Positions 1 through 5,823 of a stretch of 6,278 nt of DNA are shown here, piece by piece. Source of the DNA: DATMBL01 sp050735975 (lineage in GTDB: Bacteria; Desulfobacterota; Binatia; UBA9968); the NCBI GenBank assembly GCA_050735975.1, contig JBOHVS010000234.1, forward strand, positions 1-6,278. The letters are read 5' to 3'. The notes below the pieces were generated by a model. It was not told where the DNA came from, made no database searches, and saw only the letters and a program-made list of their open reading frames with translations. The translations under genes and the position numbers were made by a program. How positions within the stretch are numbered: position 1 is the first letter of the stretch; every line of letters begins with the position of its first letter.

Positions 1-1
1 A

Positions 2-1003
2 CTGCGCGAAGCCGCCAAAGAGGCGATTGACCGCTACGGCTGCGGCTCCGGCGCCTCGCGGCTGATATCCGGCAACATGACCTTGCACGAAGAGTTGGAG
101 AGCAAGATCGCGGAGTTGAAAGGAACAAAATCAGCGCTCGTATTTAACTCTGGATTTCAGGCCAACACGGGAATTCTTTCGACCCTGGTTGGGGAAGGCG
201 ATCTCATACTCAGCGATGCGCTCAACCATGCCAGTATTATCGACGGTTGCCGCCTGTCGCGCGCGAGGGTTGTGGTTTATTCACATTGCGATGTCGATAG
301 CCTCGAGTCCGCATTGAAGAACTCACCGCCTGCCGGTCGCAAGCTGATCGTTACGGAATCTCTTTTCAGCATGGACGGAGACGGGGCGCCGCTTGCGGCG
401 ATTGTCGAGCTGGCTGAAAAATATGGCGCCATGCTGATGGTTGACGAGGCCCACGCAACCGGTGTTTTCGAACCGGATGGCGCGGGCGTTGTCGCGAACT
501 TGGGCCTAAGTAAGCGCGTCCCGGTGCAGATGGGAACTCTGGGCAAGGCGCTGGGAGGATTTGGCGCCTACGTTGCCGGAAGCAGCACCTTGCGCGAGCT
601 ATTGATCAATCGCTGTCGGAGTTTCATCTTCACAACCTCGCTACCGCCGGCTGTTCTGGCTGTGGCTATCGCGGCGATCGACATCGTGAAAAAGGAACCG
701 GAAAGACGGCAAGCGCTGCGGAACAATTGTGAGCGGCTGAGAGAAGGATTGAAAGGACTCGGTTATTCCCTCGGAAATAGTAAAAGTCAGATTCTGCCGT
801 TGATTATCGGTGACGCCGCCCGGTGCATACAACTATCGGAACGACTACTCGAACGGGATCTTTTTGCCCAGGGGATTCGCCCGCCGACGGTGGCGCCTGG
901 CACTTCGCGTCTACGCCTTACACTGATGGCGACCCACACGCAAGAACACATTCACCAAGCGCTGGAAGTCTTCAAGGCGGTTAAGACGGAAATTGAAAAA
1001 TGA
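2..1003 (+). CDS. bioF: 8-amino-7-oxononanoate synthase (BioF), 5'-truncated by window edge
   Basis: PLP enzyme of the alpha-oxoamine synthase family. It condenses a pimeloyl thioester with L-alanine to give 8-amino-7-oxononanoate (KAPA), the first ring-precursor step of biotin synthesis, in the cytosol. The frame is open from base 2, so the ATG at 77 is internal: the 25 codons before it encode YGCGSGASRLISGN, the conserved glycine-rich segment just before the first family helix. Further motifs are SDALNHASIIDG, ESLFSMDGD, VDEAHATG (Asp at 443-445 for the PLP pyridine nitrogen, His at 452-454) and GTLGKALGG, with the Schiff-base Lys at 545-547. The C-terminal TSRLRLTLMATHT is typical. About 333 residues are visible against a usual 380-390, so roughly 50 N-terminal residues lie outside. 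The close relative 2-amino-3-ketobutyrate CoA ligase is less likely because of the GSGASRLISG motif and the adjoining bioA and bioD. It ends in TGA, 47 bp before bioA. Confidence 0.95.
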   Translation: MREAAKEAIDRYGCGSGASRLISGNMTLHEELESKIAELKGTKSALVFNSGFQANTGILSTLVGEGDLILSDALNHASIIDGCRLSRARVVVYSHCDVDSLESALKNSPPAGRKLIVTESLFSMDGDGAPLAAIVELAEKYGAMLMVDEAHATGVFEPDGAGVVANLGLSKRVPVQMGTLGKALGGFGAYVAGSSTLRELLINRCRSFIFTTSLPPAVLAVAIAAIDIVKKEPERRQALRNNCERLREGLKGLGYSLGNSKSQILPLIIGDAARCIQLSERLLERDLFAQGIRPPTVAPGTSRLRLTLMATHTQEHIHQALEVFKAVKTEIEK

Positions 1004-1050
1004 AATTGCATTCTGCATTTTCCATTGAATTTTGAGAAGATTGGGGCTCA

Positions 1051-2409
1051 ATGACCTTTAATTATGCGGAACTAAAGCAGCTCGACCATATCTACCTTTG
1101 GCATCCATTCACCCAGATGCGGGAATGGATGGTTGGGGACCCTTGCATCATCAGCCAAGGGGAGGGGCACTATCTAATCGACGTTCACGGGCGCAAGTAT
1201 CTGGATGGAGTTTCCTCGCTCTGGTGCAACGTCCACGGCCATCGAAGAAAAGAAATCGACGATGCCATCAAGGCGCAGCTTGGCCGCATTGCGCATTCGA
1301 CCTTTCTCGGCTTGAGCCACGTGCCCGGTATTCAACTGGCGGAGAAACTGATCGGTATTGCGCCGCCGGGTCTTAAACGCGTCTTCTACTCCGACAACGG
1401 CGCTACGGCTGTGGAGATTGCGCTCAAGATGGCGGTTCAATATTGGCAGCTCAAGGGGGCGACCAAGCGCACGCAGATCGCCTCTCTGGCGGAGTCCTAT
1501 CACGGCGATACCGTCGGCGCGATGAGCGTCGGCTACTCGGATACCTTTCACCGTTTTCATAAAAGCCTGCTCTTTACTGCTGTGCGGCTGAATCCTCCGC
1601 ACGCGTTTCGTTACTATAAAGGACTGAGCGAGCAAGAGGCTTTGACGGCTGCGATCAACGAGGCGGAAGAAAAACTAACCGCGCAAAAAGATTCACTGGC
1701 CGCAGTCGTGATGGAGCCGCTGATGCAAGGCGCGGCGGGCATGTGGTCGCAGCCTGCCGGTTACGTGCAAGCGATGAGCGAAATCTGCCGCCGCAGCGGC
1801 ATCCTTCTAATTCTCGATGAGGTCGCAACCGGCTTCGGTCGAACCGGGAAAATGTTCGCCTGCGAGCACGCAGGCGTGGCGCCGGACATTCTTTGCTTGG
1901 CGAAAGGGATCACGGGCGGTTATCTTCCGCTGGCGGCAACCCTGACGACCGAAGGAATATTTTCGGCCTTCCTCGGCGAGCACAAAGAATACAAGACGTT
2001 TTTTCACGGGCATACCTATACGGGGAATCCGCTTGGCTGCGCCGCTGCTCTGGCTAATCTCGAATTATTCGAGAAAAACAGCGTTGTTGAGCGGATGCAG
2101 CCAAAGATAACATACCTGCAAGAGCGACTCATCGGTGAGTTTCTTTCTCTTGACCATGTCAGCGATGTTCGGCAGTGGGGCTTCATGGTTGCGATTGAAT
2201 TGGTCGAAGGCAAAGCCCGCCGGCAAAGCTACCGGCCTGGAGAAAGAATTGGTCATAAGGTCATTCTTGAAGCGCGGAAGCGCAGTGTCATGATCCGACC
2301 GCTGGGCGACGTGATTATCCTCATGCCGCCGTTGACTATTGCGGATGACGAACTCAAGCTGCTGCTGGATGTCACCTACGATTGCATTCGGGCGGTGACT
2401 GAGGGATGA
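1051..2409 (+). CDS. bioA: Adenosylmethionine-8-amino-7-oxononanoate aminotransferase (BioA)
   Basis: Class III PLP aminotransferase that converts KAPA to 7,8-diaminopelargonic acid (DAPA), normally with S-adenosylmethionine as amino donor. The 452 residues are a full-length family member. Seen motifs are WHPFTQM (17-23), YLDGVSSLWCNVHGH (50-64), SDNGATAVEIALKMA (114-128), YHGDTVGAMSV (150-160), LDEVATGFGRTGKMFACEHA (255-274, Asp256 binding the pyridine nitrogen), CLAKGITGG (282-290, Schiff-base Lys285), HGHTYTGNPLGCAAA (319-333) and IRPLGDVIILMPPL (415-428). The ATG start places WHPF at the usual distance from the N terminus. A modest GGGG at 1043-1046, 4 nt upstream, and GAGAAG at 1034-1039 are the only Shine-Dalgarno candidates. 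It lies 47 bp after bioF and ends in TGA. The overall pattern (HPFTQM, SLWCNVHGH) resembles Aquifex/Bacillus-type BioA more than E. coli BioA, which has HPYTSM at the first site. Confidence 0.97.
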   Translation: MTFNYAELKQLDHIYLWHPFTQMREWMVGDPCIISQGEGHYLIDVHGRKYLDGVSSLWCNVHGHRRKEIDDAIKAQLGRIAHSTFLGLSHVPGIQLAEKLIGIAPPGLKRVFYSDNGATAVEIALKMAVQYWQLKGATKRTQIASLAESYHGDTVGAMSVGYSDTFHRFHKSLLFTAVRLNPPHAFRYYKGLSEQEALTAAINEAEEKLTAQKDSLAAVVMEPLMQGAAGMWSQPAGYVQAMSEICRRSGILLILDEVATGFGRTGKMFACEHAGVAPDILCLAKGITGGYLPLAATLTTEGIFSAFLGEHKEYKTFFHGHTYTGNPLGCAAALANLELFEKNSVVERMQPKITYLQERLIGEFLSLDHVSDVRQWGFMVAIELVEGKARRQSYRPGERIGHKVILEARKRSVMIRPLGDVIILMPPLTIADDELKLLLDVTYDCIRAVTEG

Positions 2410-2432
2410 CCTCTGTCGGAGCATGTTGTGAA

Positions 2433-2500
2433 TGTCATTCTGGGGAGCGTCGCGATGAAGAATCTATAATACGAGATCCTTCGTTTCACTCAGGATGACA
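2433..2500. repeat. Imperfect palindromic intergenic repeat (TGTCATTCTG type)
   Basis: The left arm at 2433-2465 begins TGTCATTCTG and ends GAAGAATCT. The right arm at 2474-2500 begins AGATCCTTCG and ends CAGGATGACA. The reverse complement of the right arm, TGTCATCCTGAG...CGAAGGATCT, matches the left arm at both ends, with a few substitutions and about 6 extra bases in the left arm. The spacer is 8 bp (2466-2473). The ends and the GAAGAATCT core resemble a dispersed palindromic repeat that I recall from many bacterial genomes (consensus like TGTCATTCTGAGCGAAGCG...), probably a REP/MITE-like element. It fills more than half of the bioA-bioD gap. In RNA it would fold into a long hairpin, but no T-run follows, so it is not an obvious intrinsic terminator. 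Only one copy is visible here. Confidence 0.75.
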
Positions 2501-2537
2501 ACAAAACACAGAATGGTTCTCTATCAACTGATTTGAT

Positions 2538-3260
2538 GTGGCAATGGGAAAGGGGATCTTCATCACCGGTACCGATACCGCCGTCGGAAAAACGTTCGTT
2601 GCCGGCGGTCTGGCCGCGCTCCTGAGAGACTTAGGCTGCAGGGTGGGCGTCATGAAGCCAGCGGAGACCGGCTGCGCCGAAAGAGACGGTAAGCTATTTC
2701 CGGAAGACGCCGCTCGTTTGAAAGAGGCGTCCGGTTGTGAACTTGCGCTGGAACAGATTTGTCCTTACCAGTTCCGCGAGCCGCTGGCTCCAAGTGTCGC
2801 AGCGGAGAGAGCAGGAAGGCGAATCGATATCGATCGGGTCATTGATCTGTACGCCGAGATCTGTTTGGCGCACGATATCACGCTCGTTGAAGGCGCGGGT
2901 GGGCTTATGGTGCCCTTGTTGCCGAGCTATACGTACGCGGATTTGGCTTGTGTCTTGAAGCTCCCCGTGCTGGTGGTTGCAGCTAATCGTCTGGGCATGA
3001 TCAATCATCTTCTGCTCACGTTGGAACACGCCGGCTGCAAGGGCCTGCATGTGCTTGGCTACGTGTTAAATCAGATTGAAAGAGAGCTATCTCCGGCGGC
3101 TGAAACCAATCGCGAGGCCCTGATCTCACTTACCGGAGTTCCTTGCGCCGGCGAGCTCCCCTATTTTGAAAATTTACGGTTCCATCACTTGCCGCCCTTA
3201 GACTCACTCAAAGAAGTCTTTGAGTTACGATTATTGGAATCGGTCTTGCGCACCGGATAG
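2538..3260 (+). CDS. bioD: ATP-dependent dethiobiotin synthetase (BioD)
   Basis: Catalyses ATP- and CO2-dependent closure of the ureido ring of DAPA to give dethiobiotin, the penultimate step of biotin synthesis, in the cytosol. The 240-residue SIMIBI-class P-loop protein has the Walker A motif GTDTAVGKT (11-19, Lys18, Thr19), VMKPAETG (38-45) with the substrate-contacting Lys40, APSVAAERAG (84-93), VEGAGGLMVPL (117-127), AANRLGMINHLLLT (148-161) and GYVLNQIE (174-181), all in family order. The start is ambiguous. The longest form uses GTG at 2538 (MAMGKG...), while ATG at 2544 gives MGKGIFITGTDT, which matches the usual BioD N terminus better. Neither has a recognisable Shine-Dalgarno. The palindromic repeat ends 37 bp before the GTG. 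The gene follows bioA on the same strand and ends in TAG. Confidence 0.95.
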   Translation: MAMGKGIFITGTDTAVGKTFVAGGLAALLRDLGCRVGVMKPAETGCAERDGKLFPEDAARLKEASGCELALEQICPYQFREPLAPSVAAERAGRRIDIDRVIDLYAEICLAHDITLVEGAGGLMVPLLPSYTYADLACVLKLPVLVVAANRLGMINHLLLTLEHAGCKGLHVLGYVLNQIERELSPAAETNREALISLTGVPCAGELPYFENLRFHHLPPLDSLKEVFELRLLESVLRTG

Positions 3261-3288
3261 CTTACTACCTTCTTTTGCTGTGAAAGAG

Positions 3289-3639
3289 ATGAGCCCCCAG
3301 GCGCGGGCGCTCGCGCAAGCGCTTCTTGATCATCACAAGCGCTTACGGGCTGCGCTCGGTGAGAACCCGGCTGTCGATTCATGCGTTCTCGCATACGGCG
3401 ATCTGTGCGAGCGAGCCGGAGTCCCTCAGATTAAACACAGAGTCGGTAAATTCTTGCGCGAGATCGCGGACTGGTGCGACGAAAACGGCTGGCCGCCGCT
3501 GAACTCTTTGGCGGTCAATCACAACACCCGGAAACCCGGTCACGGGTATGACACCGCTCCGGGTTGCAACCTAGAACACTGGCCCGAGCAAATGGTCGCT
3601 TGTATTTACTTCTCGGATTATCCGGACCGCGTTAACTGA
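3289..3639 (+). CDS. Conserved-looking hypothetical protein
   Basis: A soluble protein of about 116 residues, starting MSPQARALAQ and ending SDYPDRVN; I cannot assign a function. The N-terminal third is helical (ALAQALLDHHKRLRAAL). A middle part reads YGDLCERAGVP and then VGKFLREIADWCDENGWPP, and the end contains LNSLAVNHNTRKPGHGYD and EHWPEQMVACIYF. These read like a real, conserved small-protein family, and I have an impression of similar unnamed bacterial proteins. No signal peptide or membrane segment is seen. The start is uncertain. ATG 3289 is preferred, 28 bp after the bioD stop. GTG 3280 is possible. A TTG at 3220 would overlap bioD by 41 bp and is unlikely. No good Shine-Dalgarno is present; AAAGAG directly abuts the ATG. 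Close spacing suggests co-transcription with bioD, but nothing shows a biotin role. It ends in TGA. Confidence 0.75.
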   Translation: MSPQARALAQALLDHHKRLRAALGENPAVDSCVLAYGDLCERAGVPQIKHRVGKFLREIADWCDENGWPPLNSLAVNHNTRKPGHGYDTAPGCNLEHWPEQMVACIYFSDYPDRVN

Positions 3640-3650
3640 GGCATGCATGC

Positions 3651-3666
3651 AGGGGATTTCCCTTTT
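3651..3666 (+). terminator. Possible weak hairpin plus T-run after the hypothetical gene
   Basis: AGGG (3651-3654) can pair with CCCT (3660-3663) around a 5-nt loop and is followed by TTT (3664-3666). It is immediately preceded by the perfect 10-bp palindrome GCATGCATGC (3641-3650). The position, just after the stop at 3637-3639 and before the cyclase, would suit transcript termination, but the stem is too short to be convincing. Confidence 0.2.
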
Positions 3667-3723
3667 CGCCGTTTCTGCCGATGAAACCAGGCCTGTAGTA
3701 GATTGCTAAGAGACTCGAGATTC

Positions 3724-3729
3724 GGGGAG
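3724..3729 (+). promoter_or_regulatory. Shine-Dalgarno of the cyclase gene
   Basis: GGGGAG lies 9 nt before the ATG at 3739. It is the clearest ribosome-binding site in the plus-strand half of the window. It decides the start: translation begins upstream of the in-frame TGA at 3928. The downstream GTG at 3988 has no such site. Confidence 0.7.
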
Positions 3730-3738
3730 ACAAATCCC

Positions 3739-4518
3739 ATGGTAAAATTCTTCAGACGACTGAGGCAATTGCTCGGCGGCGCGAAGATTGCTCGGACGGT
3801 TTATCGCCGGCTGCCTTCAACCAAAAGGTGTAAAGAGTGCTTGGTGCCCTTCTTGGGGTTGTTTTCCGTTCCCTTTCGGTTGGTGCAGATCCGCCCCTCG
3901 CGCAAGAATCCGAATTTGTGCACTCTGTGATACGAACTCGCTCCCCCGGGCGGGGAGGTTTGTGTCATATCTGTCCTATTTGTCGATGTGCGGGGCTTCA
4001 CGTCGCTGGCCGAGCAACTTCCGCCGATCGAAGTCGCGCAACGCCTCAACCGTTTCTACTCGCTGGCGACGGATAGCATCTTTGACTACGACGGCACGCT
4101 GGATAAGCTTGTCGGCGATCAGGTCATGGCTTTTTTCGGCGCTCCACTGCACGCGAAAGACCACCCGAAAAGAGCGGTCCAGGCGGCGTTACGGATCCTC
4201 CAAGGAATGAGCAGCCATGCTGACGATGTGCGCCTGCACGTCGGCGCTGGCATTGCCACCGGCGAAGCCTTTGTCGGCAATGTAGGTGAAGGCGCGGTCA
4301 CCGACTACACGGTGCTGGGAGATACGGTCAATATTGCGGCCCGCCTGCAGGCCGCCGCGGCTTCAGGAGAGATACTTGTTACTCAAGAGACTTATGATTA
4401 TGTGGCAGCCGAATTTCCTGAAGCTCCTTGCCGCGAGCTGGAGCTCAAGGGCAAAAGCGAGCCCGTCCGTGCAAGAGTCATGGTGATGGATGGGACCCCC
4501 AGCCGTCAGACTTTTTAA
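3739..4518 (+). CDS. Class III adenylate/guanylate cyclase, probable selenoprotein (in-frame TGA at 3928-3930)
   Basis: Predicted 259-residue nucleotide cyclase making a cyclic nucleotide, probably cAMP, from the NTP. Residues 1-30 are basic. Next come CKEC (31-34) and NLCTL-TGA (59-64), so Cys31, Cys34, Cys61 and codon 64 form C-x2-C...C-x2-U. The cyclase domain (about 77-250) has both metal Asps (Asp83 in FVDVRGFT, Asp127 in KLVGDQVMAFFG), adenine-type Lys123, and DYTVLGDTVNIAARL with Asn198 and Arg202, so it looks catalytically intact. The frame is open on both sides of the TGA with no shift. No ATG, GTG or TTG lies between the TGA and the Asp83 codon, and the GTG at 3988 starts just after it. 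The TGA opens a SECIS-like hairpin, and from memory related cyclases carry Cys here. TGA ends other genes in the window, so recoding is local. Selenocysteine insertion is the best reading; a fresh nonsense mutation is the alternative. It is soluble, with no membrane segment seen. Confidence 0.85.
3928..3967 (+). promoter_or_regulatory. Bacterial SECIS-like stem-loop beginning at the in-frame UGA
   Basis: The TGA codon itself is the base of the stem. TGATACGAAC (3928-3937) pairs with GTTTGTGTCA (3958-3967) over 10 consecutive pairs, two of them G-U. A 3-nt bulge TCG (3938-3940) follows on the 5' side. CTCCCC (3941-3946) then pairs perfectly with GGGGAG (3952-3957), closing the 5-nt loop CGGGC (3947-3951). 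Sixteen nucleotides separate the UGA from the loop, and G is the second loop base. The known bacterial SECIS pattern, as in E. coli fdhF, is a hairpin starting at or right after UGA, with an unpaired base including U on the 5' side and a small G-containing loop bound by SelB. The match is close, although the bulge lies 6 bp from the loop rather than 3. No T-run follows, so this is not a terminator. Confidence 0.85.
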
Positions 4519-4552
4519 CTCGCTAGTTCTTTGACGGGAAGATATCGGCGAG
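4519..4552. other. Short convergent intergenic gap with a weak inverted repeat
   Basis: Only 34 bp separate the stop codons of the cyclase (plus) and the MFS gene (minus). CTCGC (4519-4523) is complementary to GCGAG (4548-4552) across a 24-nt loop, and GCTAGTT occurs twice (4522-4528 and 4552-4558). This could be a poor bidirectional terminator, but there is no strong GC stem with a T-run on either strand. Confidence 0.25.
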
Positions 4553-5803
4553 CTAGTTAGTGCCGAACTTTCGCAAGCCCGGCAAAGTCGCCCAGCAAAT
4601 GAGTGTGAGTACCGCGCCAACAGCGCAGCCAAACAATAGGGAACCTGTGGCGCCCATGAGCGCAGCCACGAATCCTACCTCGGCGGCTCCGACGGCATTG
4701 GCCCCTTGAGAAAACATATTGAAAACGGCGAAGGCCCGACCGCGCACGGGGTCTGGCGTGAGAAGGTGGAATGTCGTTTGGCGCATGACGGCCTGGAGGG
4801 AATTCGCCAGGCCCATGGCCCCAAGAAGCAAGAGCGAGAGCCAAAAACTCGTCGAGATCGCAAAAACTCCAAGCGCCAGGGCGTAGGTGAGAAAAGACCC
4901 GAGCACGAGCAAACCTTTGCTTTTCACGTCCCCGATCGCAAGCAGTGCGACGGTGCCGATGATCCCTCCGACCGCCGGAGCGGAAGACAGCATGCCGAAT
5001 CCTGCGGGGCCGACGAAAAGTATGTCTTTGGCGAAAACTGGTAAGAGCGGCCGGTAGAATCCGACGCCGATAACGATGAAATCCAACATCACCAACGTGA
5101 GAATGATGGGCTCGGAGAAAAGAAACCTCACACCGCCCAAGAAGCTTGCCATGGAAAACTTTTCCCGCCCTATTCTGTCATTTGCGGGGACCTCGAGCAG
5201 AACGATCGCGACCGCGGCAGGAATGTAAAACAAGGCGTTGAACAAATAGGCGTTGCCTGTGCTCATCCACGCCAGGCTTAATCCACCGAGCATCGGTCCA
5301 ATGAAATGAGACCCTTGAGATACGCTGGAGTTAAGCGACACCGCGTTGGTCAGATGCGAGCGAGGCACGACATGGGAGATCAGCGCCATGCGCGTCGGAT
5401 TGAGGACGATGTTGAGCGCCGAGGTAAGCGCCGTGGCGAGCAGGATATGCCAGACCTGAATCAATTCGGTTATTGTCAGAATTCCCAGAGTAACCGCGAC
5501 AAGCAGATTGCCGAAGGTTGTGATGAACAGCAATCTCTTTCTATCGATAAAATCCGCCAGTGTCCCGCCAAATAAACCGAAAGCAAAAATCGGAATCCCC
5601 TGTGCGAGTCCCGTGAGGCCGAGCTGGACCGTCGAGCCGGACAGCTCATAGACTTGATAAAGATTCTGCGCCTGGCGCATCTGTTGGGCAGCCGTGGCAA
5701 AAAGAGAAAGAAGAAAGAGCAAACTGTAGTTGCGGTAACGCAACGACGCCCACGGCGCGGGCGACACGGGTGGATCGATGTTGCCGGATGGCTCGTCGGA
5801 CAT
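4553..5803 (-). CDS. MFS transporter, MFS_3 / EntS-like drug-exporter group
   Basis: A 416-residue inner-membrane secondary transporter of the major facilitator superfamily, probably a proton-driven exporter; the substrate cannot be read from sequence. It begins with a short hydrophilic segment (MSDEPSGNID), followed by the WASLRYRNYSLLFL opening typical of the MFS_3 (enterobactin-exporter-like) group. Motif A is GGTLADFIDRKR (79-90). The loop NPTRMALISHVVPRSHLTNA (135-154) and SLNSSVSQGSHFIGPMLGG (156-174) are characteristic of this group, as is the second-half cytoplasmic loop RQTTFHLLTPDPVRGRAFAV (341-360). Hydrophobic stretches fit about 12 membrane helices, and the length is full for the family. 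The ATG is 20 bp after the larC stop on the same strand, so the two are probably co-transcribed. No clear Shine-Dalgarno is seen. It ends in TAG, convergent with the cyclase. Confidence 0.9.
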   Translation of the reverse strand: MSDEPSGNIDPPVSPAPWASLRYRNYSLLFLLSLFATAAQQMRQAQNLYQVYELSGSTVQLGLTGLAQGIPIFAFGLFGGTLADFIDRKRLLFITTFGNLLVAVTLGILTITELIQVWHILLATALTSALNIVLNPTRMALISHVVPRSHLTNAVSLNSSVSQGSHFIGPMLGGLSLAWMSTGNAYLFNALFYIPAAVAIVLLEVPANDRIGREKFSMASFLGGVRFLFSEPIILTLVMLDFIVIGVGFYRPLLPVFAKDILFVGPAGFGMLSSAPAVGGIIGTVALLAIGDVKSKGLLVLGSFLTYALALGVFAISTSFWLSLLLLGAMGLANSLQAVMRQTTFHLLTPDPVRGRAFAVFNMFSQGANAVGAAEVGFVAALMGATGSLLFGCAVGAVLTLICWATLPGLRKFGTN

Positions 5804-5823
5804 TACAGAGTCGAGACCGAGAT

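Noticed and set aside
77..1003. bioF starting at ATG 77
   Set aside because: The frame is open upstream to base 2 and encodes the conserved GSGASRLISG motif, so the ATG is internal.
995..1021. AT-rich hairpin AAAATG/CATTTT at the bioF stop
   Set aside because: Six A/T-rich pairs with a long loop and no T-run after it; too weak to call a terminator or regulator.
1174..1635. Minus-strand open frame opposite bioA
   Set aside because: Antisense shadow of a strongly supported gene, with no recognisable domain.
3220..3288. N-terminal extension of the hypothetical protein from TTG 3220
   Set aside because: It overlaps the bioD 3' end and its extra residues look like out-of-frame bioD sequence.
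3703..3930. Stand-alone 75-residue peptide starting at TTG 3703
   Set aside because: ATG 3739 has a good Shine-Dalgarno, and the TTG has none. The peptide ends at the SECIS-associated TGA and continues logically into the cyclase.
3928..3967. Intrinsic terminator or attenuator
   Set aside because: The hairpin is strong but no T-run follows 3967, and it lies inside a continuous coding frame starting exactly at the TGA.
3988..4518. Separate cyclase gene starting at GTG 3988
   Set aside because: It would begin one codon after the first catalytic Asp, has no Shine-Dalgarno, and drops the in-frame N-terminal module. It is the downstream part of the 3739-4518 gene.
4706..5044. Plus-strand open frame inside the MFS gene
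   Set aside because: Composition is charged and low in hydrophobics, typical of the antisense of a membrane-protein gene; no motifs.
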